Shown: positions 10,071 to 22,142, numbered from the stretch's first letter. The stretch is DNA of 64,000 nucleotides from Molanna angustata (GCA_963576475.1 OY754990.1:13509061-13573060), one strand, 5' to 3'. The notes: a model not told the origin generated them from the letters alone. Translations and numbers: made by a program.

Positions 10071-10396
10071 AAATTTTGTTACTTACTATTAAAAAAATTC
10101 AGTGTACCATGTACAGAGACCGACCGCCGCGGCACAGTCAAGGTAAGCCGTTCGGTTTCTATGCGGGCGCCCTGGGTTCGATTCCCAGCAGAGAAAATTA
10201 TTTAAATTCATTTCTCACGCAAATATTGCTTCTCTGGGCTGAAAACACTGGTTAGTTGGAAGAAATTGCCATACGGCAATAAAATCGCCACTTGCGCTGG
10301 GTGCAAGGAAGTGTTCATTATTATTATTATCATCAGCCTGTGTTTGTCCACTGTAAGAAATAAAGAGGAGAAGAAATTTTGTTACTATTAAAAAAA
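10071..10396 (+). mobile_element. tRNA-derived SINE with about 23-bp target duplication
   Basis: The body is about 10098-10373. A tRNA-like head carries a good B box (GGTTCGATTCC near 10175), with a weaker A-box-like region upstream. The middle and tail contain CTCTGGGCTGAAAACACTGG and a small hairpin ATTGCCATACGGCAATAA. The same tail sits at about 60990-61080. The sequence AAATTTTGTTACTATTAAAAAAA flanks both sides (10071-10097, with an extra TACT, and 10374-10396), a typical target-primed duplication. The right copy merges into the 57-bp array. Confidence 0.65.
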
Positions 10397-10975
10397 TGTT
10401 TATATAATTTAATGACTCTTACTATATCTAATTATTTGTATAAAGAAAAAAAATGTTTATATAATTTAATGACTCTTACTATATCTAATTATTTGTATAA
10501 AGAAAAAAAATGTTTATATAATTTAATGACTCTTACTATATCTAATTATTTGTATAAAGAAAAAAAATGTTTATATAATTTAATGACTCTTACTATATCT
10601 AATTATTTGTATAAAGAAAAAAAAATGTTTATATAATTTAATGACTCTTACTATATCTAATTATTTGTATAAAGAAAAAAAATGTTTATATAATTTAATG
10701 ACTCTTACTATATCTAATTATTTGTATAAAGAAAAAAAATGTTTATATAATTTAATGACTCTTACTATATCTAATTATTTGTATAAAGAAAAAAAATGTT
10801 TATATAATTTAATGACTCTTACTATATCTAATTATTTGTATAAAGAAAAAAAAATGTTTATATAATTTAATGACTCTTACTATATCTAATTATTTGTATA
10901 AAGAAAAAAAATGTTTATATAATTTAACGACTCTTACTATATCTAATTATTTGTATAAAGAAAAAAAAATGTTTA
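10396..10975. repeat. 57-bp tandem array, 10 copies
   Basis: Ten near-identical units of 57 bp (three are 58 bp through an extra A) start with ATGTTTATATAATTTAATGA at 10396, 10453, 10510 and so on to 10911. Only one substitution was noticed (an ACGA in the last unit). Because 57 is a multiple of three, open frames of 74-85 codons run through it. They reset with each 58-bp unit and are not genes. Confidence 0.9.
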
Positions 10976-11483
10976 AACTAGATGTACTATTTTTTATGTG
11001 TTTTTACATCTAAATAAAAGTTAATTCCAGTACTACTACACAAACATGAAAAATCCGGGTGCGCAGAGCGCAAATTTGTGTATTTTTGCTTCGCTGGTAT
11101 ACGCGCAAATCGCCCCCCTTCTCGGTGAAATGTCTTAAGATATTTGGCGACATCTATACAGCCAAAATCAAAAAGACCGATGAACTTCATATTGATACGA
11201 TATGTGTGAAGTACCAGAAGTCTCCAAAATGTGGCATCTTGTTATTGGGTGCGTGTTAAATTAATATTTGACATGGTACCTGTTAGTTGCCCATGATGAA
11301 ATAAAACAATGCAAATATATTCGACAATGACCATATTATTATTTTGAACTTGATGATCATATAAAATGATTTTTTTTTGTATATTGTGGACTTTTTTTGT
11401 ATATTTTTGTAAATGTTTTGATGAACTTGGCAATAATAATATATTTATTTATTTAGAGGACAAAATACAGCATATAATAAATA
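10976..11483. other. No feature recognised
   Basis: Includes a slightly GC-richer stretch at 11055-11130. Short frames only and no repeat match noticed. Confidence 0.4.
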
Positions 11484-11873
11484 CATACATACATACCATC
11501 ACGCCATGTCCCTTGCGGGGTAGGCAGAGAGAACCGAACGCCACATTTTTCTATCCTGGCACGCATCTCTCGCCTCGTCCACATTCATGCACCGTCTCAT
11601 ACATGTTCGTCTATTGCTCACACTTATAACATTTCCGTCTTTCAAAATTTCGTTCACATGGTCGTGCCATCCCTTTCTTGGGCGTCCCGACCTCTCATTC
11701 CATTCCTTTCCGCTCTGTATATTTTCTTCGTCAGGCGCTCCTCATTCATTCTCCCCATGTGACCAAACCATCTCAATGTGTTCACTTTCATTCTAGTAAT
11801 GACATCTTTCTTCATCTTACATTCTTTCCTTATGTCTTCATTTATTACCCGGTCATACATCGTTCTATTACAA
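11484..11873 (-). mobile_element. RDMA LINE, 5'-truncated copy
   Basis: Read on the minus strand: a MYDR-type start of the module, RKECKMKKDV, NTLRWFGHMGRMNEERLTKK, then GRPRKGWHDHVN and the terminal RDMA peptide, with an ATAC-rich tail at 11484-11505. At least one frameshift breaks the frame near the GRGRPRK motif. Confidence 0.75.
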
Positions 11874-12797
11874 ATAATAAATCATAGTTATAAAATAAAG
11901 ATGATTTGATTAATATTAAAGCCAATTACAGGTTGTCGCTGAAGTTATTGTAGCATATTAAGATATATTAGAAATAGTTACATATCATTATAGATATTGT
12001 GTGAATGATGTGTGAAATTGTATAAGTATATAAATGTGTGCAGTATATTAAGTGTTGAGTTTGATTATGAGTATGAAATTTTAAGTTTGATTTATTTGTT
12101 TAAATGTGGGGGCGCTAAGTAAGAATATGTCGATCTCTTGGAAATGCCTATTGTATGTATTACAGATTATGTATATTGTACATTCTGTACAGATTCTGTT
12201 CTGTACACATAAATAAATAAAAATCAAACGACATGTAACTACTACAATTCATGCGACATGAAAAATATCAAAATAAATACACAGACACACATCTTAGCAA
12301 AGTTTAAAAAGGAAAGATAACAATTTTTGATCTTGAATCTCTCAAATCATCACTGAACCCTCCCTCGTCTTTAAATAACCCTTAATCACCCCTTCCCACC
12401 CAGGCATCTGCTAGCCCTTTTTACGCTTCTTTAAATCACTCTGATCGTTGCTCACTTCTCACTAATAGCCGTTAGCCCTGTCACTCTTAAACACACAGAT
12501 AAAAACTTGAGACTAGACATCATCCAAATTACAAACGGAAGGAAAGTGAAAGGGATAGAACGACACGAAAACACTCATGATTCTTTTGACATATTTTTAA
12601 CATGTCTTATTAACGATCTGTATCTCATTATTAAAATATATAGAACTTTCAAAATTACATTGATAAGGGAATTAAAAGTAACTGCTATACTCAGCAACAC
12701 GTAAAAACAATGCATTTATAATCATACACACCTGCATACACACTCTCACATATATACATTATACATACACCTTTCCACAAAACCCACACACACACAC
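11874..12797. other. No gene; LINE-like 3' tail near 12000-12225
   Basis: 12000-12225 looks like a retrotransposon 3' end: TG-rich text, the sequence CTGTACAGATTCTGTTCTGTACA, then an (AAAT)n tail. A short P-family scrap is at 12635-12690. A CA-rich stretch is at 12785-12800. Nothing coding. Confidence 0.35.
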
Positions 12798-13845
12798 ACA
12801 TATACACATTTATTTATTTATTAATTTATTTGGATTAGTAAACAGTCATGTTAACACTTACAATACACAAACGATTTACAGAAATGAGACCAATTACATA
12901 CCAATCCCAGAAAGTACAGAAAAATGACAGTTACAAAAAATTGAATAAAAAAAGCATTTCATTTATTGTAATAAGTATAAGAAGGATGTGCATGATTATA
13001 GGATGGGTTATAAGGAATGAAGTAAACATATTTATTCATATTTATTCAGCTATCGTTGTAGGCGAATGCAACCTTTTATATAGTTCAATTTTGTATCGCA
13101 GTTGGCTACTATCAAACATGTCCAGGCCTGCAAAGTTATTGTTGTAACTATTGCAAGCCCGCACAATGAATGCGTTCTGCCCTGTAGTGGTACGCACTCG
13201 GTCTGTGTAGAATAGGGTGTTACGTCTGCCACTTCACATCGGGACATGAAAAGGAATTAATTTTAATATGTCGGGTGAGTCAATTATGTAATTTAGAATT
13301 TTGTATAATGTCATTTGGTCAGTAACGGTACGTCTAAGTTCCAATGTCTCAATGTTGAAGGCTGTTAAAATATCTGATTTAGATGCAAATCTGTGATATG
13401 AACGAAAGTTGAGGTAATTTAAAAATTTATGCTGCACTCTTTCCAATCGGTGTGACTTAGTCACGTGGATAGGATTCCATATTTCGGAGGCAAATTCGAG
13501 GTGGGGTCTAACATATGTATAGTATAATAAGATTAATGTATTAAGATTGCGAAAAGATTTAGATAATCTGAGGATGAAACCCAACATGCTAGACGCTTTC
13601 GAGATTATATTATCAAAATGTTCATTGTACATTAATTTAGTGTCAAGTGCAACACCAAGATCTCTTATAGACAATTTTCTTATCAAAAAAATATTATTGA
13701 AGTTATATTTGAAATGAATTATATTGCGATTTCTAGTGAATGAAATACAGAGACATTTGGATACATTTAAAATTAGGTTATTGTTGTTACAGTAAGTCTT
13801 GAGCCGATTTAAATCTTCTTGGAGTTTCAAACAATCGTCAATGCT
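12798..13845 (-). mobile_element. LINE with degenerate reverse transcriptase C-half
   Basis: A long minus-strand frame runs from about 13845 to 13041, broken only by one TGA at 13231-13233. It encodes the region after the YADD box of a jockey/CR1-like reverse transcriptase: LQEDLNRLKTYCNNNNLILN with KC-CISFTR (the LNVSK motif), IRDLGVALD (the YLGV-like motif), a SK-SMLGF-LR helix and YTYVRPHLEFASEIWNP. After the stop the frame continues with RRNTLFYTDRVRTT, RACNSYNN and a conserved basic end. The catalytic YADD itself is not present. 12798-13040 is the A/T-rich 3' region. Confidence 0.8.
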
Positions 13846-14005
13846 ACGGACAAATACTTCTACATAAATACTTCCATAATTTACTTCATCATCCCCATAA
13901 CGGTCACCGACCTATTATCCTATTAGGCATAATAAAATGCAAACAAATTTTCTATATTATCTGTTCACCATATTATACCGTTTAACTTTTTTCCTTGCAA
14001 TGTTT

Positions 14006-14625
14006 TCATAAGTGGCCGCCTGCTCCGGTGTGGAGATAGACCACCCGTGCGTTAAAAGTGCAGTGACCAAAGGACAAATAAAACCTAACCATACGAAGTA
14101 TCACCATATTATGGCAACCGTATTGGCACAATAAAACACTATTTACCAAATTTACTTGACTATTCTCAGCGTTATTTTTAAAATTATTTAAGACATCTCT
14201 GTAATTGGCTTTAATATGTGTTAAGCAATTTACGAAAAAGCGGCAGGTTTGAATTCGAGAGAATATTGTACAATAGTGACAAAATGTGTATATTGCGCCG
14301 CTGGCGTATCCTGGACCAACAAAGAAGATTGTGGTAAAATGATATATGATCAAATTTTTTGAACCCAAAGATGAATCTGATACATATATTCTTGTGACGT
14401 CCAAGTTTATTGAGATGCACTACATTAGCATCCAAATAGCATACATTGGCATAATCAAGCAACGGCAGAAGTGGTTTTGCTAGAGTTATTTTACAACGGA
14501 ATGGAAGGAAGTTTTTAAGTTTATTAAGTGAATTTAGGGAAAAGAAAATATATTTGTTGAGATGCGATATCTGTTCATGCCACGTAAAGTCATCATCGAT
14601 GAAGATCTTTTACAATCCTGGTATA
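14006..14625 (-). mobile_element. LINE reverse transcriptase C-terminal remnant
   Basis: The minus-strand frame around 14211-14600 encodes HEQISHLNKYIFFSLNSLNK, then PLLPLLDYANVCYLDA, LNKLGRHKNICIRFIFGFKK and FDHISFYHNLLCWSRIRQRR with an IHILSLLYNIL segment. This order (LDY--V, L--LQ--AIRFIF, HI---L-WL-I--R) is the C-terminal domain of CR1/jockey-like LINE proteins. A frameshift near 14210 moves the end into the frame of 14006-14404. Different family from the LINE at 13 kb. Confidence 0.7.
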
Positions 14626-14699
14626 AGAATGCATTGGTTATTGATATACAGCAGTCGGAGTTGCAAATTCCTTATAGATGACAGCAGATGAGGACAACC

Positions 14700-14905
14700 G
14701 ATCTAAGTGATCACTTTATGCGCTTGCACAACGTTCAACGTTCCTTCTTATTGAGTTCCCTTATCAATGTAATTTTTGCAAGTTCTATATATTTGAATAA
14801 AGTGATCACGTAAACCAGCCGATGACAGGTCGTAAGCCCTGTAGGTGCCTGAGTTCCTGGTTCTTCAATAATATCCCAACTTCGTTTCTATTGAGATGTG
14901 TAAGG
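14700..14905. mobile_element. P-family fragments in inverted pair
   Basis: 14703-14800 matches the P consensus in plus orientation (from GTGATCACTTTATGCGCTTG). 14801-14905 matches the adjoining part in minus orientation (from AAAGTGATCACGTAAACCAG). The junction is at the shared GTGATCAC palindrome. Confidence 0.5.
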
Positions 14906-15611
14906 TATGAATTTAGTGGTAGGTACCTAAAGCATAATTTAACTATAGTGGTATCTATGTACATAAGAATATTGTGTGTTCCAATTTTAGATTAATATGA
15001 TTTTGAATATGGGTATTGTCTTTTGTTTTAAGAAAATTATGTAAGCTTCTGTCATAGAATATTGTTAACTGTTAACCTTGATAATAAAAAGATTGTTTTA
15101 TAAATATATATTCATTGTGAAGAATAAAACTGTTTCTTTTATAAAAAGAATAAACATTATAAGATGTTAAAAAGTTTGTCAATAAAAATACAATACGTAT
15201 ATTTGTTCACATTATGTAAAGAAAGATGAATAAATAATGAAATAAAATAAATGTATAGTTTTATAGCAGTACTAGCAGTGAATACATCAGAATGTGGGAA
15301 AGATTGGAAGCATTATTTTCAGCCGCTTCTAACAGTTAAGGTAATGTAATAAAAACAGATAAAGATGTTCTTAAACTCTAATAAGTACACAATCCAACAA
15401 TCCCCTCCTCATTCACTAAAGAACCCTCCTCCTCATCCTGAAATATACTCGTTAACTGTATATTATATGTGGATATCTTTGTTTTTTTTTTTTAAATTTT
15501 CTTGTTTCTTTTATCTTGTATTTGCTTATGAATTTTTCAACTGTGTAATCAATTACTGTATGATCAATAATTTAAATTGAAGAAAGCACTTTTGGCTCAA
15601 CTTTTAAACAA
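14906..15611. other. AT-rich, nothing recognised
   Basis: No repeat match or coding motif noticed. Confidence 0.4.
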
Positions 15612-15792
15612 TAACAGTGTTATTTATAAAAATAAAATTGGTTCAATTGAACCCGGTTCAAAGTCTTATTCTGAAATTCAAATATTCTCATAGAAGAATT
15701 ATTTATTTTTATATGAGAATATTTGAATTTCAGAATAAAACTTTGAACCGGGTTCAATTGAACCAAATTTATTTTTATAAATAACACTGTTA
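15612..15792. mobile_element. Palindromic MITE flanked by TA
   Basis: Two 81-bp arms (15612-15692 and 15712-15792) are nearly perfect inverted repeats around a 19-bp loop. The ends read TA-ACAGTGTTATTTATAAAA and its inverse CACTGT-TA, so a TA dinucleotide flanks both sides as expected for Tc1/mariner-type insertion. The arms contain GGTTCAATTGAACC, itself palindromic. It encodes nothing. Confidence 0.65.
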
Positions 15793-16088
15793 ATGTATTG
15801 TAAAATAAATAAAATATATTTTTTAATTTTGTCAATACTGACGGTGTGGAATATGAAGAATTCCATAATAATGGGTATTATAAATCAAACAAATGATTTT
15901 TTATTTATTTATTTTTTTTTATTTATTTTATTTATTTATTTTGTCTACATATATATTTTTTCCGGAATCCAGGACGACCTTTTCAGCTTATTAGGCCCTT
16001 ATCAACTGGTAAACATAGAACTCTGCTTTTTCTTATATACTAAAATTCGGTACATTTTTGTAATTATGAATTATAGCTGTAGCTTTCT

Positions 16089-16676
16089 AGAAAATAAATA
16101 AATAAATAAAATTGTTTTAAATGTTGTACGTTTTGAATTCCGTAATGTTTGTGTTGAAAGTGCGATAGTATCCCATAAACAATAAATAAATCAAATAGAA
16201 ATGCATTCAGAGGTCAATCCACAAACCAGACGAAAATGATCATAGCACACCTGGGAGTTGTTTACAGAAACTGTAAGTAGTACGTAAACACACCTAACAG
16301 AGATGAGATAGGTGTATGTATTATAATATTATCGTTAACACGACACGCTGCCTCGTGGTTCAGACAGACAAGTACCTGGCAGAGACCCAACCGTGTTACT
16401 TGGTCAATGGGAAAGAGGAAGAGAGAAAGAGAGATACAGAGAGAGAGAGAGGCGGTGGCCAGAACAAGATGCAGGCAGACGAAATGGCGGGTGATGCGGA
16501 GGATAAATAAGAAAAAAGAAAGAATTAAAATCAAAATAGTTATTTAAATGCAACAACGAGAACTACTAGACAATCAAATCGTGTGAATTACTTGGTTCCG
16601 ATCATGAAAACCTCATTTGGACAAAGACACAAACACACTTGACAGCTCCACATATCTTCAACAAGTTGGATAGTAT
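16089..16676. other. No gene; GA-rich patch
   Basis: An AGAGAGA-rich stretch lies at 16408-16455. The short open frames across it show no known motif. Confidence 0.4.
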
Positions 16677-17711
16677 TCCAACTGTCGATTTGTTCAGGAG
16701 AACTTTGTTCTCTTAACATATCGACAATGTATCAAGCCAGAATACGCGAGAATTGTATGGAGAGGTCTACTTTTTTCACGGCTTTTCCAAATTTTAAGTC
16801 AAAAAACACCAACTTAGAGGCTTCGCAGCATATATGTTCCATACACGGATTTACTCAGAATTCGGAGTAGAACATTTCGTGTGTCTGTGTGTGTGTGTGT
16901 CTGTGTGTGTGTCCGTCCCCCCCTTATAACTTTTGATCCGCTCAATTTACAGAGCCTAAAATTTCAGAATATATAAACAGTTACAGGCCTACAAAACTTT
17001 TATACTCGGAATTTTGAATTTTTGTTTCAGTCAGGGGTTATCAACTTTAGAATTTTTATTTTATTTTTCCATATATCTCAGAAACCATAAACGCTAGAAC
17101 GCTGAAAATTGGTACAAACATAGACAAATACAAAATCTCAAATTAGTTTTTTCAAAAAAATTCCAGGGTTTCTCAAACATTTTTTATTAAGAAAAATATT
17201 TTTTTTATGATAAATTTATGAGTTTAACTGCCTATATTTCCAAAACTTTTACAATTATCGAAAAAAGCCGAAACACCCCAACTAGATAATTTAATTTTCT
17301 ATAAAAAATATTAACATTGTAGTAGAAGATCTCAATTTTTTTTTAACAATTTTTTTAAAAATTGAATTTAGTGACGACATCGCTTCATACATTTTGTATG
17401 GTAGTCACCTATACACAATATCATACATACATACATACACAATATCAAAGAAGACTTAATAGTTTGATACTTCATCTCTAAACATACAATATACATATAC
17501 CATCATGCTGTTTTCATATTCCGGGTAGGAAAAAAAGACTGACCTCCATACTATCCTATCTTGACTACCTAGGTACATGTGTTGTATAGAAAACTAAATA
17601 TCATAAAATAATAAATAATTTGTATTTATGGGTTTATAGTTTGGTACATATTCTTCAACTATACATACTATCGCTATCGACAGTTGGATCTCATGTGTTA
17701 CATGCAACTAG
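16677..17711 (+). mobile_element. HINE (Helitron-like non-autonomous element), complete
   Basis: Begins TCCAACTGTCGATTTGTTC and ends GTTACATGCAACTAG. An inverted copy of the start (ATCGACAGTTGGA, about 17681-17693) lies shortly before the 3' end. It is followed by a small hairpin (CATGT-GTT-ACATG) and the CTAG terminus. A GT-rich microsatellite and C run sit in the 5' part (16880-16922). This order of subterminal inverted repeats, internal microsatellite, 3' hairpin and CTAG end suits Helitron/Helentron-derived non-autonomous elements. No target duplication is seen. No Rep/helicase is encoded. Confidence 0.65.
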
Positions 17712-17953
17712 TATTAAATAATTGACTAGAGCCATATAGATCCTTCAAGGCTCCACTGATAAACTGGATAAAGATATCAGGTAGGTACCATGCGGAGGTG
17801 GTTATCCGCCCGTGACTTCTATCTGACCTGGCACATGTCATATTTATATACACATTTTTTGTTTCTGTCAATACTATTTGTATTTGGTTTTTTCAATATT
17901 TTGTGCAATTAATTATTTTTGTGTATTTGTATATATGCACATATATACATTTT

Positions 17954-18593
17954 AAATATAAACATGTTTTTAGTTTACTCTTCTTTTTTAACATGTGAAA
18001 ATATGAAAATTACAGCTAAATATAAACATGTTTTTAGTTTACTCTTCTTTTATAACATGTGAAAATATGAAAATTACAGCTAAATATAAACATGTTTTTA
18101 GTTTACTCTTCTTTTATAACATGTGAAAATATGAAAATTACAGCTAAATATAAACATGTTTTTAGTTTACTCTTCTTTTATAACATGTGAAAATATGAAA
18201 ATTACAGCTAAATATAAACATGTTTTTAGTTTACTCTTCTTTTATAACATGTGAAAATATGAAAATTACAGCTAAATATAAACATGTTTTTAGTTTACTC
18301 TTCTTTTATAACATGTGAAAATATGAAAATTACAGCTAAATATAAACATGTTTTTAGTTTACTCTTCTTTTATAACATGTGAAAATATGAAAATTACAGC
18401 TAAATATAAACATGTTTTTAGTTTACTCTTCTTTTATAACATGTGAAAATATGAAAATTACAGCTAAATATAAACATGTTTTTAGTTTACTCTTCTTTTA
18501 TAACATGTGAAAATATGAAAATTACAGCTAAATATAAACATGTTTTTAGTTTACTCTTCTTTTATAACATGTGAAAATATGAAAATTACAGCT
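17954..18593. repeat. 64-bp tandem array, 10 copies
   Basis: Units of exactly 64 bp start with AAATATAAACATG at 17954, 18018, 18082 and so on. The only difference noticed is in the first unit (CTTTTTTAACATG instead of CTTTTATAACATG). Each unit carries two ACATGT-type palindromic hexamers. A P-family element follows directly. Confidence 0.9.
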
Positions 18594-18613
18594 AAATAAA
18601 GATACTCAAATGT

Positions 18614-19129
18614 AATCGAATATATTTTTATTATTGCATATGCGCAAACATTGGATTTTTTTCCCTGTCGGGAGTCAAAGATATTTTTTAACAGATTTTT
18701 AATTATCTCAATAGAGACGAAGTTGGAATATTTATTGTAGGAGAACCGGGAAATCAAGGCACCTACAGGGCTTACGACCTGTCATCGGCTGGTTTACGTG
18801 ATCACTTTATGCGCTTGCGCAACGTTCACCAATTATGCCTTTTAATGAGATCCCTATCAATTCAATTTTGAAAGTTCTATATATTGTAATACTGAAATTC
18901 TTTTCGCTTGAAAATAAGGAATTTTTACTACAGCCATCTATGGGTGAAATTATGAACAACAATCTTATTATTTTTATTTATTTTGTTGGAACGCCATCTA
19001 TTGAGAGAATTGGTTTTTTGTAAATAATGAAAGCTACAATTCTTATATCTGAGGTGACAATGCATTTTTCGCATAGAAGTCACCCCTGAATTGCGCCAGA
19101 CTTATAAGGTCATTTTTGTCTTATTTACC
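18614..19129 (+). mobile_element. P-family repeat, full-length copy
   Basis: Same element as 8367-8886 in opposite orientation, from AATCGAATATATTTTTATTA to TTGTCTTATTTACCTAC. No ORF or TIR was found. Confidence 0.6.
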
Positions 19130-19147
19130 TACTTGTACCAATGTGTA

Positions 19148-19680
19148 AGTAATCGAATATTTTTATTATTGCATATGCGCAAACATTGGATTTTTTTCCC
19201 TGTCGGGAGTCAAAGATATTTTTTAACAGATTTTTAATTATCTCAATAGAGACGAAGCAATTCAGGGATGACTTCTATGCGAAAAATGCATTGTCACCTC
19301 ACATATAAGAATTGTAGCTTTCATTATTTACAAAAAAACCAATTCTCTCAATAGATGGCGTTACAACAAAATAAATAAAAAAAAATAATAATAAGATTGT
19401 TGTTCATAATTTCACCCATAGATGGCTGTAGTAAAAATTCCTTATTTTCAAGTGAAAAGAATTTCAGTATTACAATATATAGAAGTTTCAAAAATGAATT
19501 GATAGGGATCTCATTAAAAAGGCATAATTGGTGAACGTTGCGCAAGCGCATAAAGTGATCACGTAAACCAGCCGATGACAGGTCGTAAGCCCTGTAGGTG
19601 CCTTGATTTCCCGGTTCTCCTACAGTAAAAATATTCCAACTTCGTCTCTATTGAGATAATTAAAAATCTGTTAAAAAATA
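19148..19680. mobile_element. P-family snapback copy
   Basis: The first 109 bp (19148-19256) match the P start in plus orientation. At 19257 the sequence jumps to the P end and runs in minus orientation to 19680. The two terminal segments (both containing TCTCAATAGAGACGAAG or its inverse) can therefore pair. Together with the plus copy just upstream, the region is a large inverted repeat. Confidence 0.55.
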
Positions 19681-20009
19681 CTCTAATGTGTAAAATAACA
19701 GTCCCAGAACAAGCTTTTGCCTAGTGGGGTGTTATTAGTCAGTTTATATATGTTATATTTGCTTTGAGTAATAATAATAAAAATAAATAAATAAATAAAT
19801 GATAATGCTTTAGACAATATACATAAAAAATAGACTAGAGAGACAACTCACATAAAAAATATTTGATTTGATTTGGGAACCATGTGATTCATATTAACAC
19901 ATCAACATAGTTAACTAGTCTCTTTCTATGGCTCTGAAATAAAAATGGCGTCAGAGATTGTATTTATGACAGGTATTATGGCGGACATTGGGACCTGGTT
20001 GATCTGTTT

Positions 20010-20252
20010 TGTGTGAGCCCATATGTTTGTTGAGGTAATGATTGTGAGTGCAGAAAGTTGAGATTGTGTACATATTTAGTGTGGAACGGGAACAATCACC
20101 TGGTTTATAATTGCATATTATAATTGTAACTAAAAATTGTAAACTGCTAGCCCTAGAACAGGACTTCCTAGTTGGGCAGCAGTAATCTACTTATCGTTGT
20201 CATTATAAATATGGTGTGATAAAAGGTAAATAAAATAAATAAATAAATAAAC
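20010..20252 (+). mobile_element. LINE 3' end, family S
   Basis: Contains CTGCTAGCCCTAGAACAGG, GTTGGGCAGCAGT, GGTGTGATAA and an (AAAT)n tail at 20226-20250. It is the uninterrupted relative of 2101-2545 and 30880-31060. No ORF is attached. Confidence 0.55.
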
Positions 20253-21377
20253 CATTGTGCGAAGTACGCGTGTCCTTATTATGTATTGGCGAATACATAT
20301 GTAGATATAAAAAAACAACCCGTAAAAGGGATAAAAAAAAATAACATCCGGATAGATCCAGAAGCGTTGACAAAGCTCTACCACGTATGAAATTTTCAAA
20401 ATATGCTCTTATCTCTTTGCTACGATATTGTGTGTACGTCATGTGTGTGTGTGTGTGTGTGTTTGTGTATATATATATATATTAACTAGTGTGGCAATTT
20501 TGAGGAGATAGCGTGTATCACACCAGCCTCACCGCAGTCATAAATCGCTCATATCTCCACGGAAGAGCGCACCGCCGGAAGCGAGAGAGATAGAATCATA
20601 ATCTCTCCTCCACGATAGAACGCCGCTAAACCCGATCCAGGTTTAAAGCCGGAGCTTTAAACTCTACAATGGCACACATAATACCGTGTACAACCATAAT
20701 CTATATGAGCTTGTGAAATTTACGCACATACGAGTGAAAGAAGACGCTTTTATATACCAATAAAGTCAAGCAACGCGAAAGATCAAGGCACTTAGATAAA
20801 AATACATACCGATGAGAGTAATGAGGAAAGTATTTGAGAAGGGAATACATATATACATATCATCATGGCGTAACCCTCGATGTGAGGTAACCAGCGACTT
20901 GTACACTTTCACTATGCCAAATCTCAAAGTCCTCAAAAAGAGGTCAGAAGTTTTCGATTCACGTATAGATTTGGACTAAACAAACATACAGTCGTACAAA
21001 CAAATTCAATATAAACAATATATCATAGACATAAGATTTTTTTTTAACGTTGACAATCCCTGAATGCATTGATTCCTGAATGAGTGTATTTTTATTGTAT
21101 CAAAAATTTAAAACAATATTAAAAAATCTCGATTATCCAGACCGTGAGAGCATTTTGAAATGAAATTATAGAAGAAATAAACGGATATCTATGGAAAACT
21201 AATCAGCTCTATGTTTATGGACTTTTCAAATTATGATTTAAATATAATGTCCATTGGACTTATAGTTTGGGCTGAAGAAAGAACACCAAAAAGGCGTATA
21301 GCCTATACGCCGTATACGGCGTACGCCATACATACAAACACATCACGACGAAACGCATAGTATGTACTCTACATCCG
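20253..21377. other. No gene; short GT/AT microsatellite
   Basis: (GT)n then (TA)n at about 20442-20481. A CpG-containing stretch at 20505-20660 includes the hairpin GGTTTAAAGCCGGAGCTTTAAA. Nothing else recognised. Confidence 0.4.
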
Positions 21378-21460
21378 AAATGGATGTAAAAAAAATACGC
21401 TTAAAATTGTAAAATCATGAGTCTCCACTATCCCTGAGTAATGGAGAGTAAAAATCAGGA
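21378..21460 (-). mobile_element. R-family fragment
   Basis: The minus-strand reading gives ACTCTCCATTACT and the following GATTTTACAATTTTAAG type sequence, a diverged left end like the one at 9.8 kb. Confidence 0.4.
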
Positions 21461-21489
21461 ATCAGCTACCGTAAACCTCCAAGCATAGG

Positions 21490-21572
21490 ACCGAGAGAGA
21501 TGGAGTTCATTGGAGGAGGCCTACATCCAGCAGTGGAGAGATGGCTGACAAAGAAGAAGAAGAAGAAACCTC
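21490..21572 (+). mobile_element. LINE 3' tail fragment (QQWRDG family)
   Basis: Matches the last 80 bp of the LINE at 25870-26360: the codons for an RERWSSLEEAYIQQWRDG-type end, the stop codon and an AAGAAG-rich tail. Confidence 0.65.
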
Positions 21573-21767
21573 CAAGGGACTCGGGTATGGCATTTTTATA
21601 TTTCATTTTAGTATACTTATTTAAAAATATCAACATTCTTATAAGAAAACATTATAAATGTTACATGCCCATTGGATGAATCCATTTTGGACATAATTAG
21701 TTCTGCGGAGAGACAGTGTGAATGATTTATATGAAACGATATTGCAAAAATTATTACAAAATGTTTT

Positions 21768-22142
21768 ATACATACCATCATGCCATATCCCTTACGGGGT
21801 AAGCAGAGAGAACCGAGAGCCATACTCCTCTATTTTTGTACACATTCCTGCCTTCTTTTACATCCATGCATCGTCTCATACATGCTCGTCGATTGTTCAA
21901 TATTCTATGTTTCCTTATTTCAAAATATCATTCACATGGTCATGTACTCCCTTTCTGAGGCGACCCCTGCTATTCACTGCGTCTGTTACAACCATGTATT
22001 TTTTTATCAGTCGTTCATCATTCATTCTTTCAATATGCCCAAACCACCTCAAGGCATTCACTTTCATTTTACTTCCAATATCCTTCTTCATCTCGCATTC
22101 TCTCCTTATGTACCCATTTTCTTATTCTATTGTGGTGGACCA
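21768..22142 (-). mobile_element. RDMA LINE, 5'-truncated copy
   Basis: The minus-strand reading contains the GH-ERMNDERL-like segment, the WHDHVN-like motif, the RRCMDV motif and the terminal stop with ATAC-rich 3' edge. Open plus-strand frames of 143 and 210 codons across it are antisense artefacts. Several frame breaks are present. Confidence 0.7.

Noticed and set aside
10379..10865. Two open frames of 74-85 codons repeating KCLYNLMTLT-type peptides
   Set aside because: Product of the 57-bp array (19 codons per unit); frames restart where a unit has an extra A.
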